Assembly (NCBI GenBank): GCA_948567375.1
Contig: OX419756.1
Coordinates: forward strand, 22,511,001-22,575,000
Reading direction: 5' to 3'
Source of the DNA: Lunularia cruciata
Taxonomy: Eukaryota; Streptophyta; Marchantiopsida; Lunulariales; Lunulariaceae
DNA: 64,000 bases
Under the pieces are notes generated by a model that did not search any database, was not told the origin of the DNA, and worked only from the letters and a program-made list of their open reading frames with translations. The translations under genes were made by a program, and so were the position numbers. This document shows positions 45,090 through 57,949 of this stretch, in pieces. Every line of letters begins with the position of its first letter. The stretch's first letter is position 1.

Positions 45090-45960
45090 TATATTGATCT
45101 GAAAAATCAATATAGGTCATGAATAACATAGCATTCTGATTTCTATTAGTGTGGATCTTGATGTCTAATTTAAAAATCCTCCCTTTTTTTATCCATGTTT
45201 GTATCCTATTGGGATAGCACATTTCTCATACTTGTTGACAAAGACACCATTTTGGTTAAATAAAACCTGAAAACCCTTCTCAATAATCTGGCCAACAGAA
45301 AATAAGTTCTTGGTGATTATAGGTAGGTGAAGGACTTCTCCTAAACCACTAAAAGTGGCCCGATGGAGATGAGGGTGGTTGTATCAGTAATAATATATCC
45401 ACAGTAATAATATATTCAGTATCATCACCCGCATTCACTGACAATAATTCAGATAATGGTTCTTTAGAACTGAAAATACTAACCTGATGGGTCATATAGT
45501 TGGAGCATCCTGAGTTGATGAACCACTCTTCTTCACTCTTGTTCACTCTTGGTCATCAATGTAACAGTATGAGTCATCATTAATAGATGATCTTCAGAGT
45601 AAGAATCCTTCTCCATATAGTACTGTTGAGTGGGTTTACCTGTTTGAATATAATCTTGCTTCTTAAAACAAATCTTCTCACCATGAGACTTTGATTTACA
45701 GTGTTTCAGAATCTCTAAATTGTGAACTTGTGTTGCATACAGTCCTTGTGAAGATTGACCTCTACCTACAGGACCTCCACAAAGTGAACTTCCCCATTCT
45801 CTACCTCTTGCATGATCTCTCCCACCAAATAGAACTTGATCTTGAGCAACAAGACCATTGCCGCAACCTTGCAACCGCATCTCTTCAGATATATCATTGG
45901 GACTAGCTTGTCGAATAGAGGATAAGTATCTCTAACAGCTATAGAAGGCCAGAAAACCAT
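45090..45960 (-). pseudogene. Decayed Ty1/Copia Gag-Pol remnant
   Basis: On the minus strand, a degenerate Gag zinc knuckle (CKSKSHGEKICFKK near 45690), the Copia protease signature EEEWFINSGCSNYMT (D changed to N in the active site, near 45530), and the following Copia stretch VLHLPIITKNLFSVGQIIEKG in the pre-integrase region. No LTRs were seen. This is the only Copia material I recognise here. Confidence 0.75.
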
Positions 45961-46289
45961 CGAGCTTTCTTGTGGCGGAGACGCTTTTGTCCTCCATCCA
46001 TTATACCTGGATAAAGTAAAACTCTGAATCTGTCTCCGTGCTTGTGACGACGTGTTAATTCATCCCTTTGTTTCTTGGAGTAAAGTCTACACACTGCCGC
46101 GCAAATCATGCTAAACAAGAACAACCCCAGAACAACCACCTCGAACTGTGTATTCGATCTTCCTCTTCCTGCGCTCGATGCGATCTCGAGCAAGCGTCCG
46201 ATTGCGGTGGAGAGCTTTAGCGTCCAGTATGTGCATACGAAGCCAAATCCATGTACACTTGACCCCACACAAAGATTGGTGTTCTCCAT
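45939..46289 (-). CDS. Unrecognised small ORF with one membrane segment
   Basis: 116 codons from ATG. There is one hydrophobic stretch (VVVLGLFLFSMICAAVC, about residues 51-67) followed by a basic region (SKKQRDELTRRHKHGDR). The end overlaps the Copia remnant. No family is recognised and it may be chance. 46300-48285 shows no other credible gene: composition is ordinary intergenic, with no repeats shared with the M elements. Confidence 0.25.
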   Translation of the reverse strand: MENTNLCVGSSVHGFGFVCTYWTLKLSTAIGRLLEIASSAGRGRSNTQFEVVVLGLFLFSMICAAVCRLYSKKQRDELTRRHKHGDRFRVLLYPGIMDGGQKRLRHKKARWFSGLL

Positions 46290-48289
46290 AGCACAGGATT
46301 TAAGACTCTGGAAATGTCACCACCGAGCAACACACTAACTAGGCCCTCGTGTGACATTTCCTTGCTAGCATGTGTAAGCCTTCGCCAGTCTGCCGTTAGC
46401 TGCTGGGTGCACACTCCTGGAACGAGTTGTTTATCCTGTAGGTTCTGATATGTAGGCAAATCTAGTGCTCAACACAAGCATCGCATATACATTTGCTTGA
46501 CACTGACACTATTGCTAACCACTACGTTGAGCAGAATTACGTAGTTCCTCTTGCTTATGCTTGTCCTCTCAGGTCTATATCGCAGCACAAAGAGACTGTC
46601 AAGAGAGGGCGGCACTCTCGGATTTTATCAAAGGTACTGTTATCTCACTAGTTAGCTCAGGTACCGGTTGTACATATCTACTCTAAACCCCTTCAAGATG
46701 CGTAGAGCTGTATTTCGTGCTTCACTTTCTTTCAAGCACTCTTTCAAGCTGTAGTTACTGCGCATCATAAACATTGAATGATGTAAACATTAGTCTATAT
46801 TCCTAAACGCATAGATTTAGAGTGATTGATTTTTTCGATGTTGAGGATGTTGCAACTGTAACAAGTACTAGTTATACCCTCTTTCTGTGTCTTCGGCTAA
46901 TTGAAGTTCTGTAATCTGAAGCACTTTTTCATTACTCTAAGTGTCATCATAATTCTTAAAATGGGCATGTCACGTTCTATTCCTGTACTTAAAGGCGATC
47001 ATTCACATTACATACGGGTGTTCCCTCCAAGTAGAAGTTTGCACATAGCAGATGTCATTTCTTCTTGTGTCAGTGCATAGAGAGCAACGTGCTGAACCTT
47101 GAACGAATTCGAATAGGCATTCACCTTATCGTTAGTTCAACTTCAAGGAACATTGATCAATAGCATTCTAACTCTGTGGTTACGCCCCCGAGGGGACGAA
47201 CATGAGTCAAATATGAGAAGAGCTTCCCGTATTTTGGCTTGTGTTCGGGTTCGTTCTAGATTCACTATGCTTGTGGTTTCGGTGTGCGTTTATTAGAGCT
47301 TTTCATCTTCTGAACTGTGCATCAAAGTACCATCAAAATAGTAGTTTGATCGTAAACGTTGTCTGGATCGTTGTCAGTATTGATTTTATATCTCCCGCAC
47401 GCTATCAACAGGAAAATCCACGTCTCTTAAACCCCCGAATCAGTTTCCTGAAGCATGACAGGTGACCTGTAGACAACAAAAGACAGTCACTGGCCGGTTT
47501 TCAAAGGAGGACTGGGGATCCATGCTACCGCATCTGTCCAACAAGTTACCACCCCAGAATTCCTGGTTCGATTATCGATCTACCCAGCAGTACCACGACC
47601 AAAGGAACTCGCGTATGGTGTATCAAGTTCGTAATACACAACATCAGTTATGTTAGCTTGCGACAAGCCAAATATTTTACTGTGAATTTTATTTCGATAA
47701 GCATATCCGGCAATCTACTCGCTGAAATCTACTCGAGCTGCTAGAGCAGAAGAACGGAGATCGGAACATCGATCATCACAAGGCTAGGTTATAGCGATAT
47801 GACATTCTTTACATGTTCTTATTGCTTGGTCCGAACTGGCTCCTTCCTAGATCATCCAACACAGAGCTCCATGAAACAATTAATAGGTCTATTTAAACGG
47901 AGAGCTTACTGATGTCATGTGTCCTATAACTCTACCATATTGCTCTCTGTCTTGATTGCTATGCATGTAACCCGAGGAAGACATCCGCGTCCATCAGTTA
48001 TAACAACGCTCCGACGGATACTAAAGCCAGAAGAAGGCTACTCCACAGCATTGAGCTGACCATCACCGCAGAACTCTGTAGAAATAGTTGACAAACAGCG
48101 AATAGAATCAGGTTTGAAGATATTTCGACCAAATACTACTACCATGAACTAAAGTTCGACCCAACAACGAGTGCGACATTTTATCATCTCATAACTTTAC
48201 TGAAGGTGAATCAAATCTCATTCGATGGACCACAACAGATTTTCAGCGAGAGAAGTGAAATTATAGCGGCAGGTTGAGGAAGTTCAGGT

Positions 48290-48805
48290 TCATACTGATC
48301 CTTGATCCCCCTCAGGGGCTGGGGCAAGAGCATCGGGTGGCGAATTCCGAGTTGGTTCTTCACTTGGCTCGGTGATGATTACAATTACTGGTGGTGCAGC
48401 CACCGGAATAGGTGCTTCGCTTGGGCCTGGATCACCGATGATCACGGTTCCTGGTGGTAGAACGAAAGGGGGCTCTGTGGGTTCATTGTGAGGAGCAAAT
48501 GGTGGTGCAGAGAATGGTGCCTCTGTGGGCTCATCGTGAGGAACAAATGGGGGTGCAGCGAAAGGACCCGGTCCCTCTGTAGGTCCATCGTCAGAAACAA
48601 GTGGTGGTGCAGCGAAAGGTCCAGGTCCCTCTGTAGGTTCATCGTGAGAAACAAATGGTGGTGCAGCGAAAGGTCCAGGTCCCTCCGTAGGCTCATCATG
48701 AAAATGGAATGGAGCGAGTGCAGGTGCTGACCCTTGACCACTCACTAGGCAGGAACCAAGAATCAATGCTGCGAGGAAAAAATAAGCGCTCCTCTGAAAT
48801 GCCAT
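48290..48805 (-). CDS. Secreted proline-rich repeat protein, probable cell-wall protein
   Basis: 171 codons, ATG at 48805, stop at 48290. Residues 1-23 form a signal peptide (MAFQRSAYFFLAALILGSCL, then VSGQ). The mature part is built from about five repeats of ~18 residues with core DEPTEGPGPFAAPP and variants, then a Pro/Val-rich tail. There are no cysteines after the signal and no membrane anchor. The Ala-Pro and Thr-Pro content suggests hydroxyproline O-glycosylation, as in arabinogalactan-type proteins. The repeats are direct and similar at DNA level, so the length may vary between individuals. It lies about 3.5 kb from a classical AGP gene on the same strand. Confidence 0.72.
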   Translation of the reverse strand: MAFQRSAYFFLAALILGSCLVSGQGSAPALAPFHFHDEPTEGPGPFAAPPFVSHDEPTEGPGPFAAPPLVSDDGPTEGPGPFAAPPFVPHDEPTEAPFSAPPFAPHNEPTEPPFVLPPGTVIIGDPGPSEAPIPVAAPPVIVIITEPSEEPTRNSPPDALAPAPEGDQGSV

Positions 48806-48874
48806 AGCTAGCTAAAGAGATGTACGTGTAAAGAGGAGACGTTCCACACATACAGACACAGTTAGTTTTTAATC

Positions 48875-49491
48875 TCAATTGCAAATGATAACCTTGCAAT
48901 TGTGAAGCACGTATTTAGTATTCAGGAGGAATTGCAAAGACATCCATGATACCAAAGCCGCAATGTGCAAAAGACCAACACTGCGTGCGAAGATGAACAT
49001 TTGATTCCAAATTGGAAATTCCAATTCCTCAACTTCCAACCAGTTGGAGTCCTTAATCTGACATGACGATCGACCACGAATCTCACGTTCGAGTTCAGCT
49101 TTCAGAATAGAAGAACGACGGACAGGCATGCTGCGTAGAACCGTAAACTACTCAAATCTAACCAAAATCTCAACCAAGTGTTCACATCGAATAATGGAAC
49201 TTCAGGACTGCTTTAGAGTGCTAACTCACGATACCTGATAACTCTGACTCCTGCAGGCCTGGTCTCTGTCGTATTTCTCTTCTTACTTCTTTTCTGGTAT
49301 GCTCCAGGACGCAGAGAACGAACTGAAGTATCAAGAAACTCTGAGTCCTTTAACAAGGATTGCTTGCTTGAAATCCACGCAGTCCTATCAGTTCCCATGC
49401 TCGGCCGATCACCCAGGCAAGGAACAGCAAGCGCCATGGTCACTAAGTACAAAGTTGGCAAGATAGGATCGCGACGGATTTGTATGTCCAT
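48875..49491 (-). CDS. Hypothetical two-exon gene
   Basis: Two open segments on the minus strand (49491 to about 49230, and 49129 to 48875) can be joined in frame by a plausible GT-AG intron: donor CAG/GTATCG near 49229, acceptor CTACGCAG near 49131. The product would be basic and Ser/Arg-rich (RKSKKRNTTE-like, SMPVRRSSILKAELEREIRG), with a hydrophobic C-terminus. No family is recognised; it may not be a gene. 49500-52090 shows no other credible coding region. Confidence 0.25.
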
Positions 49492-52096
49492 GAATAGATC
49501 TTAATATGCAACTTGAATGTGAATCGACTCATGGACCCGCCACTTATGCATGCCAGTCAGTCACAGACAAGACTAGTTCAAGACTATACAATGTACATTC
49601 GCATACAGTGATACTATAACCACGAGCGAATGGTGGCCCAGGGGAGGAGATAAAAACAGGATTTATATTCGCCCGTTATCTACTTGCGCGGTTTTTGTTC
49701 GCCGCATTCCAGTACTTTTTTGCCATGCTGTTAAACCTCTGGGCAGAATGAGAAGAAGATTAATCCTGCGATTGCGATCCTGCCGTCATAATTCACGAGT
49801 TTGCGAATTCAGATTAGTTCATGTGCGTATCGAATGCTCGAGTAGATTAGAAAATCAACCCCATCTTCTGATTCCTGGGATAACATATGCTCCACCTGTC
49901 ACTGAGAGGTATATCTTTATAATCATTATATTGCAAACCTCTTTTCTTCTCGTGACTTATCCTCTCCCTCTTATTTGTCAGATTGGAGTTTCGAAGAAGG
50001 TTACCCCCTTCCATCTTGTCAAAAGAGTTCCAGTTGTAGGCTGTAAATTTGTCAAGCTGAGTCACAGCCGAAACTACGGAATTTATGATGTCAAACATCA
50101 AGAGAGATGGAGAATCTCAGCGCACGTCTGAACAGTGGAATCAACTGCCCCGAAGAGCCTACTATTGGGACCATGAAGGCAACGTTCAATCTCTCTGCTT
50201 GCAATTTGGATTCCACAAAAGCCAGTAGGAGTGGAACGACGGAAAAGCTAGAGGGTCTGTTAAGCAGCTGAACGGAATGTGAAAATTCTCGGTGAAGCAA
50301 ATCAGGAGTGGAGTAAACCAAGACGAGCACGAGTCTGAAGAAGTCAAAAGTTCCGATCTGCACTCATGTCGGACGACACTAGGCACGACTGGCTAGAAAG
50401 TCAACGTTGGGGGATCATGTTCTTGCGATCTAGTAATAAGTATTTTCTGTAAGGTGTACGCGTTGCATCGATATTATCGCACTTCGTTATAATTCCTGTC
50501 CTGACAACGGAAGTCTTGTTCTAGCATTGCGACCAAACCGGAGCTCTGCTTTCTTGGGCTGATCTAAGCAAGCCAAGCTAATCATGAAACCCAGTTAAGA
50601 TGGCTAAAGAACACCCGTAGCGCACTTATATACACCCTTAGTGAAGACTTCAGCACTTGAAAAGAAGAAGTCCTTGTTTCTTTGCTTGTTATCGTGACGT
50701 GGTGAAAAGCTTAAGCCGGGGGAATTGCAGAAAATCACTACAACTTCTGCAGTTACCTCTAGCTTATAAGGGTCCATAATGCCTATCTTCAAGCAAACAT
50801 TCAGTGCAGCATAACGAATCTTAACGCAGGGTTGATATAGCTTGGAAGAATGAAGTTAGCATTGATTCACGCATAGTGTTAGTAACTTTACAAGAGTTCA
50901 GCGTGTTCGTGTGATGCAGAAGCTGAATAGGGAAACACAGAGAAGCGCTGTTGATAAGGACTATACTCGTGGAATTTCAAGCCATGAACTTCATCGTACA
51001 ATAAGAATGAGAAGTAGAATTGAGCCCCCGTGCACTATATCACACCCATGAACGTGTTGCAGTAACGGGAAAAGCTGCCACTGTCATAAGACCTGTTCAC
51101 TTCCCTAGTTGTAGTATCTCTCATAACCTAGATGGACGACAAGAGAAGTACTCCGGGGAGGATCGATTGCAAGTAAAGACCTGGAACGCTCACCCAAGTG
51201 AAGGTGAATCATGGTTCAAGGTAAGAGTTGCGAAATCAGAAACGTGCAGACAATGGTGGCATAGTTGAGCAGAAGTTCCGATTGAACCTGCCTCTGCATT
51301 GTCTGACATTCGACATCAGGGGTAAAAAAAGTTAGCATGATTAATCATGAACTCTGAAAAGATTGTGGGGGAGCCCTTTGATGAGTATTGTTGAGGAAAG
51401 TTCAGGTCTTAGAGACTAGTACCTTCATGCAATTAGTCTGCGACTGTTCAGATTCATCTCACACTCAACAGTATCTTGGGTGTGTCTTCATTGCTTTTAG
51501 ATTTGAGGCTATCCAAATGGAGTTGGTTGATCGTTCTCAAGTTCTCAGACACGTCGGAACTGCTTCGGAATCATAGTGGAGTCCATCGCTCTCGTGCAAA
51601 TATGAGGAATGGAAAAGATCCTGATCAATCTGAACATATTTCCAGCAAATGTTATAATGTAATATCTCTGGCGACTTATTTATTAAGAGATCATGTGATC
51701 ACAAATGTATCGACTTCATAAAGATCTTATCCGGACTATAGGAAAGCCGAGTCAGGATTTATGTCACGAGCTTAATTGCTACTACTCTAGCTAGTAACCT
51801 TCCATAGCCTGCATATGATTAAATTACATCACTCAGACATTTCCTCATGTGTTCTACTTTTGTTTTTTCTCCTATCTAGACTAAGTGTTTGGGATTACCG
51901 ACCATCACCAGCAAATTCATCTAACACAAACTCACTTCTGATCGTGCAATCAAAGAATATCTCCACCGCCCCGAATCAATTGAAACAATTCCGTAATTTG
52001 TCCACGGATTATCTCCATTTCCAGATGGTAAATGACTTTTTGAATATCTCTACTCTATTCTTCACTTAAGATCTCGCAAAACCAATGTTCCAGTGC

Positions 52097-52856
52097 CTAG
52101 TAGGCGAGGACTGCAACGATGGCTGAAGCTGCCACAAGACCTCTCCATGCGAAAGCGTTTGTCATCACTCCAGCGCTCTGCAATAGTACATAGTTATTTA
52201 GCCAAGAAATTAAGTACATTCTGAACAGAAATATAACTCAGCGTTGCAGAGACTTGATCTGATTTCAAGAGCTCCAAATGACTACTTGAACAAAGCTGAA
52301 TCTAGAGATTTGACAACTCTAGGATGGAAAGGTTTCGAAACAACAATACCTCATCAACAGCTGGGCCGAGAGCATCAGCGCTCAAGGGAGTGCTAGCCTT
52401 CAAAGGAGCTTCGGCAGGAGTAGCGGCAGGGGGAGGGGTGGCAGCTGGGGGAGGAGCGGAGGCAGGGGTGGTGGAAGGAGGGGCGGAAACTGGGGTGGTG
52501 GTAGGAGGAGGAGAAGAGACTGGGGTAGTGGCAGGAGGAGGAGTGGCAGTGGGAGGAGCCGCAATAGGAGTGGGAGGAGCAGCAATAGGGGTGGGAGGAG
52601 CAGCAATAGGGGTGGGAGGAGCAGCAATAGGGGTGGGAGGAGCAGCAACAGGAGTAGGAGGAGCAGCAACAGGAGTAGGAGGAGCAGCAGTAGGAGTAGA
52701 TGTTGGGGGAGGAGTGGAGAAAGCTGGAGGTGGAGCACCAGCAGGTGGGGCTACGGCGGGGGTTACTCCAGGTGCGCCTGATGGACTTTGCGCACCTACT
52801 TGGGTGAGGCAAATTAATCCGAGGAGGGCAATAGCGCTGAGAATGTTGCGAGCCAT
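52097..52856 (-). CDS. Classical arabinogalactan protein, GPI-anchored, two exons
   Basis: Exon 1 runs 52856-52350 and exon 2 52177-52097, with a phase-0 GT-AG intron (donor GAG/GTATTG, acceptor TTGCAG/AGCGCT). The start chosen is ATG at 52854-52856 (MARNILSAIALLGLICL), a signal peptide cut near VGA-Q; an upstream in-frame ATG at 52934 lies too close to a possible TATA at about 52945. The middle is Pro/Ala/Thr-rich with about seven AAPPTPI-type repeats, the substrate for hydroxyproline arabinogalactan glycosylation. Exon 2 supplies the hydrophobic GPI signal (GLVAASAIVAVLAY). Acts at the plasma membrane and cell wall. Without the intron the frame would miss the anchor. Confidence 0.85.
52560..52710. 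repeat. Short tandem repeat inside the AGP gene
   Basis: About seven units of 21 bp (GGAGGAGCAGCAATAGGGGTG and variants) encode the AAPPTP-type repeat. They are in frame and nearly identical. Confidence 0.85.
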
Positions 52857-52949
52857 GGTTACTGCCAGAAAACAAGATATAGTTGTGAGCGTGAAGGAGA
52901 GTGCGACGTGCCTGCTCGTGATGTTGAGTGTCAAATGAGCGAAAACTTA

Positions 52950-55602
52950 TACTAGACCTGGTTGTTTATGCTAAAAGATTCCATGTGCCGATCAATTGAT
53001 GTCTGTCACTTCTGTGCCTCTCCTTATGTTCGTTTACACGAGTAGCCAGTAGGATCCCTCACAATAGGTGAAGACTATTAAGTACCAAGGGAATGATATG
53101 CAGCACTACTTTAAGCTCAATCAACCATGTTGTGAATCAGTGGAAAGCAACTAATTCCTATGCAGTAAACGATCGTCAATGTAAGGATCTAAACTCTAGG
53201 GGAGCGACCCGTAAGACAGAATGATACCTTGGATATACTTGAAATGCGCAGCTCTCCTTCTCAACTCTAAACGCACCTGCGGGGCAAAGACATATTAATG
53301 TCTAAAACTGGACCAAAAATACTAGAACTGAACAAGTTTTGCAGTAGCGGACAATCATCTTTGCCTGTTCTAGGTCATCAGGTACAGTTGTCAAATTCGA
53401 ACGGCAGAAACCTAACTTAAGAGGTCAAAACAACAACGATCTTGAAGACTACCATTTCCAAGAATCTTCAGTACCTGTGACTGATCTTTAAGCTCAAGTC
53501 GCACTGGACTCCCCTGTTGCAAGCCTCCCAAAAGTAATACTAAAATCTAAAGGATTTGGGACGCTTGCAGAAGTTCTTAAAGAATGACTATGAAGCGCTG
53601 ATGAAAGCTTGGGGAATGAAGCTCTAGATGGAAGACTCCAATTTATATACTCCATCTTCAACCTCCTCATAATGTCCTCCAGGGTTAGAAATTCATAAAA
53701 TGAACAGGTGAATATTATTTGAATAACATACCAAGAAGTGCTGTCAGTAAGAAGTAGAGGGAACTCATCCTCCCTTGAAGCGATTCCACGAGAGACAGGA
53801 AAGAAGTGCTTTGATCGTGGAGGTAAAATTGCGCTACAGTCCTAGAATTCCGTTCCAGTTCATGTTCCCGGTATCCAAACTGCATCACTACCACAGTTTT
53901 TGTTACAGTAGTAGCATGATAACGATTCAGACGGCCCAGCAGGAAATTCATTACAACCCAGCACGAATTTCCACTTTTGAGAATATGTTTAGCTTATCAA
54001 CTGAACACAGTGCACACATAAGCCAAGTGGCCTTTGTAATGACAGATCCAGAATAGTTTTGTCGATTCAGGTCTCTTCCTTGCCATAGTTAGTAGATATA
54101 TAGAAGAAGAAGGCTTCTACTGTGGGGCTACAAAGTCTAATTATTGATCTATCAATTTAATAGATGATTAATTCTTATTTTATTATCATACCTAGACAAA
54201 TATAGTATGTGGGTCCAGCAACAAACACTACAATAAATTTACATCTGAACATTTAAAATCTTGAAAATTTAACGAAAATATTTTTAATTATGATTGAGGT
54301 ATGGGGATACAGCTAATATAACAGTAAAAGTAAGTATTCTATCGGTACCAATATAACATCATCTAATTCTTTTGGTCTACTCATAGAGATCTTTGATCTT
54401 TCAATGATCTTGGTTCTGCCTAGAAAACTTACCTAACTATACAATATATCAGTAAAAATCTTATAAGTTTCTGTTATATTAATAACATCCAGACTAACAT
54501 AAAGTCAATAATGGAATCAAAGTGAAATTTTAATATATCCATATCATGTATTTTTTGGTCAATCATTAAATACAGTTTTATCTACAAATCATGAAATGTG
54601 AAGATACACAAAGGAAATCTTTCTCAACTTTTAAATACACTTAAGCTACCACTTGTACATTATACATGTCCTGTTGTTTTGGAGGATTTCTACTTTAGGT
54701 AACAGTTGTTTGTTTCTCATGAAGAACCATGATACGAATAAACTAAAATGAAGGAGATATACGTATGCCCAAATGTTGTGCCCTTGTTCTTGACAAAGAT
54801 TCCTTTTTGAGCATATCAATCCCACCTTCAAAAACTAAGGAATCGCCGTATATGGTAAAACAAGATGCTATGAAAGAAATTTCCTTAGAACAAGTTTGAG
54901 AAGTTTTGCCTTGCATTCATAATTCTTATGTGTATTTTCTCCAATGGAAACAACTGAAGATTTTTATAAAACATCATCCAACTAAAAACCTAGGGGAGAT
55001 GTTTTGCCTCTAGCTACTTTCTATATGTCAATTTTGCAAGATAGTCTATTGTTAAAGCTTTTGTTGTTCCTCCTCTTCCTCTCATATTATCCCTTTCCAT
55101 GAAGTAGTTAGGCCATAGTCGCATACCGCATTGTTTATTGACTTTTGGGGTTATAAAAATGATTTCTTTTTGCATAAGCAAAGTACACGTTGGAGAAATT
55201 TCACATGTTTTGCTTTGTGCCTTCCACCTTGGCGGCAGACTTATTCTATAGTACCAAAATTTGAAGTTAAAGCAAATGGCTCAACCTCAACAAACATTTG
55301 AGTTCAAATATGATGCAGCACGGGTTCATTTAGCGTTATGAAACCAATCTTTATAGGATGATCCACCTGAAATACATTATCCCCATCTTTTCTATTGTTT
55401 TTTTGTTTTTTTTTTGCTTTCTCTTTTGAATTGTCTTTTTTTTTTAGATTGTTGACTAAATTGAGAAAGAAATTTCTTGGATTGATCAAACTAGTAGTCC
55501 AAGAGTAAAAATTTTCATAAAGCAAGGCAAACTAAGAATGAAATTAGAGGGCTTCTCAATCTGAACTAACCAATGAATCTTCATAATTACTCAATAGGTA
55601 TC
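52950..55602. other. Intergenic region, AT-rich towards the right
   Basis: No credible gene on either strand. 54150-55600 is strongly AT-rich with poly-T and poly-A runs (for example 55385-55445), unlike the flanking element DNA. Short open frames here have no domain or codon signature. Confidence 0.6.
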
Positions 55603-56272
55603 TGTCGTGCGTATATACATTGCTACACAACATACATTGTTGTCAACATCATACACTATAGAAGCACAACTCACACATAAGTCATACATAGACTCTAAAG
55701 TGCCACAATAATCAGATTGTTTACAGCTCTTGACTCAACTCAACTCAGATCAGTACTTGATCTATCACTCTATAAACTACCAACAACTGAGCATTGATTA
55801 CAATCAAGCCACACCCACTCTAGCTAAGAGAATCCAGGTGATGCTCATCGGCCTCTATCCACTATAGCTAGGAACTCAAAGGCTCAACATCAAAGAAGTG
55901 AGCTCTCTAGAGCTGCACTTTGAAAGTATACCCCTGGACTTGAGCTAGGTCTGGAACCCTAATGGTCTTGCTGACGGCACACTTGATAGTGCAAATGGTG
56001 CAAAGTGATGGTGGGCTCCACGGTGAAGTCAGCACCACAAACCTAAAATCTGACCATCAGAAAGTAGTCTGTGGGAAACTGCTAAAATACCTCTAACTAT
56101 TATCACTGTGACTCCAATGTCCAAGCAATCTAGATGGGACACTACAAATGGTGTGACAATATATACATTGCTACACAATATGCATTGCTACACAACATAC
56201 ATTGTTGTCAACATCATACACTATAGAAGCACAACTCACACATAAGTCATACATAGTCTCTAAAGTGCCACA
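55603..56272 (-). repeat. M copy E 3' LTR with R-U-R structure
   Basis: 670 bp: R block 56159-56272 (complement TGTGGCACTTTAG), U part 55709-56158, second R block 55603-55707, ending CACGACA against unique AT-rich DNA. This is the clearest view of the 3' end because the left flank is not element DNA. Confidence 0.78.
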
Positions 56273-56434
56273 ATTGCCTCCCTAGCTGGTGGTTAGGTCC
56301 CTCTAACTCCAGATAGCCACCTACTCCAAGTAAATGGTCTACCCTATGATGTGCAAAGATCAAAAGGCCGGGTGCTATGGAGCCCCATTGTTAGTCGCAT
56401 GTCTGCAATCTATACCATATAAAGAATAAACTAG

Positions 56435-56758
56435 CTATAGATCAAGTACATCTAGGACATAACCATTGTCCTTGAGGAACCACCATGGAGGAGGAGTCAT
56501 ACATGCCATATTCCATCCTCTTAAATAGCTATCACATACTAACATAGTAGCAGCTCCACTAGAAGAGCCACATAACATACACCTCAAGCTTGCCCGTACA
56601 AGTGCCAAGCTTGGGTCCATAGTACCATCAATGTTTGGGAGGTGGCATGGCGCACAATTGTGCACATGATCTTCCCAAAAAACACCATCACGTCCTTCTA
56701 ACACAAGGACTCCAGATGGCAAAACCTCACGCGCTCTCAAGATAGTGCAGCATGTCAA
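56435..56758 (-). pseudogene. M copy E integrase tail and PHD finger
   Basis: VLPSGVLVLEGRDGVFWEDH, CHLPNIDGTMDPS, then CMLCGSSSG, MLVCDSYLRGWNMAC. One metal-site Cys is Tyr, the His is Asn, and the last CPRC pair is lost by frameshift. 56273-56434 is untranslated. Confidence 0.78.
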
Positions 56759-56782
56759 AATATCAAGTGTTGTTGGGGTTGT

Positions 56783-57880
56783 CTATTGTAGATATACATA
56801 ATCACTTGAATGAAATTGATGAATTGATGGTCTATAACCTCCTCCTTGAATAATAGCATAATGGAAGGTATCCCTATGCTGAGAAATTACCAAGTTTGCA
56901 AAGGCCATCGGCATCACTTTCCAAAAGATCTCTGCCCGTTGAGAACATGCGCTCATCCATTCATTTGGATCATCCAAGTCCAAGACTACAGTAGCATCTT
57001 GACAAATGGCTGCAAGTAAATCTGGATCTCGTCCATAGAGTAGAAAGTGAGGAGAGAAGGATGCTAAGGAGGCTTACCGGCTGAACCGATAGCCCATGGC
57101 CAACCAAAGTAATTGGAGATCCTAATCTCCCAAGTGGCTCTTTGCAAACCAACTTTCACAATCCTCTCTTCACCGTCTGAACCACTCTCTCTGCTAAGCT
57201 ATCTACCTTAGGGTGATCTTGAGATGTGGTACAATGATCAATCAAAGCCTTGTCACACAAGACCTGAAACTCCCCCAAGAACTTTGTACCTTGACAATCA
57301 AAACCTCTATTGGTGCACCAAAATGACTAAGAACTCGATCTAGGAACAAGTAAGTTGTCCCTTCACTAGTCTTGTTAGGAAGTGCCACCAACTCAATCCA
57401 CTTGGAGAAGTGCTCCACCATCACCAAAACATATCAATGATGTCTCACAATCAGCTATAAAGGTCCAATGAAGTCCAAACTCCAATGGTAACCCAATCCC
57501 ATGATAGGCAATGGGTGTAATTGTGGTGTAGGAGCATCGAATGATGCTCTAACTTGATCACAAACCACACATCTGGCAACAAATTTTTGTACCTCGGTCT
57601 ACATACTACATCACCAATTATGACTTTGGAGTAAGCTATATGTATGTTTTACTCCAAAATGTCCTAGCTCCTCATAAGCATGACGGACCAATTGTGGTCT
57701 CTGAGATGGAAGTGGTACTACTCATACTCTACCATCCTTTCATACTCGAAGAAGGTATCTACCCTCCAATCTGATTTGCCTAACTTGCTAAAGGACATAG
57801 TTTCTCTCCTTGGCCCCAAATATGCCACCCACAACACCAATGCAAAGATAGTCCATCACTAAGACATCATCATGAATGTC
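56783..57880 (-). pseudogene. M copy E integrase
   Basis: Recognisable pieces: MVEHFSKWIELVALPNKTSE, FLDRVLSHFGAPIEV, and the terminal FANLVISQHRDTFHYAI. Heavily broken by stops and indels. Confidence 0.78.
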
Positions 57881-57949
57881 TCACTAAACTGTACCAATAT
57901 CTTCACTGCATCTGTGACTTCAATAACTCCTCATGTATGTGTTGAGGGA

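Noticed and set aside
47800-48280. Possible tRNA or small RNA genes in the intergenic region
   Set aside because: I saw no cloverleaf with A and B boxes and no other RNA signature by eye.
52324-52938. 204-codon plus-strand Gly/Ala/Val-rich ORF antisense to the AGP gene, and other-frame Leu- and Ser-rich ORFs
   Set aside because: They are shadows of the 21-bp repeat. The minus strand has a signal peptide, AGP repeats, an intron and a GPI signal.
55385-55445. Poly-T tracts as polyA tails of a LINE or SINE
   Set aside because: There is no RT, no target duplication and no internal Pol III boxes nearby; the tract lies in generally AT-rich DNA.
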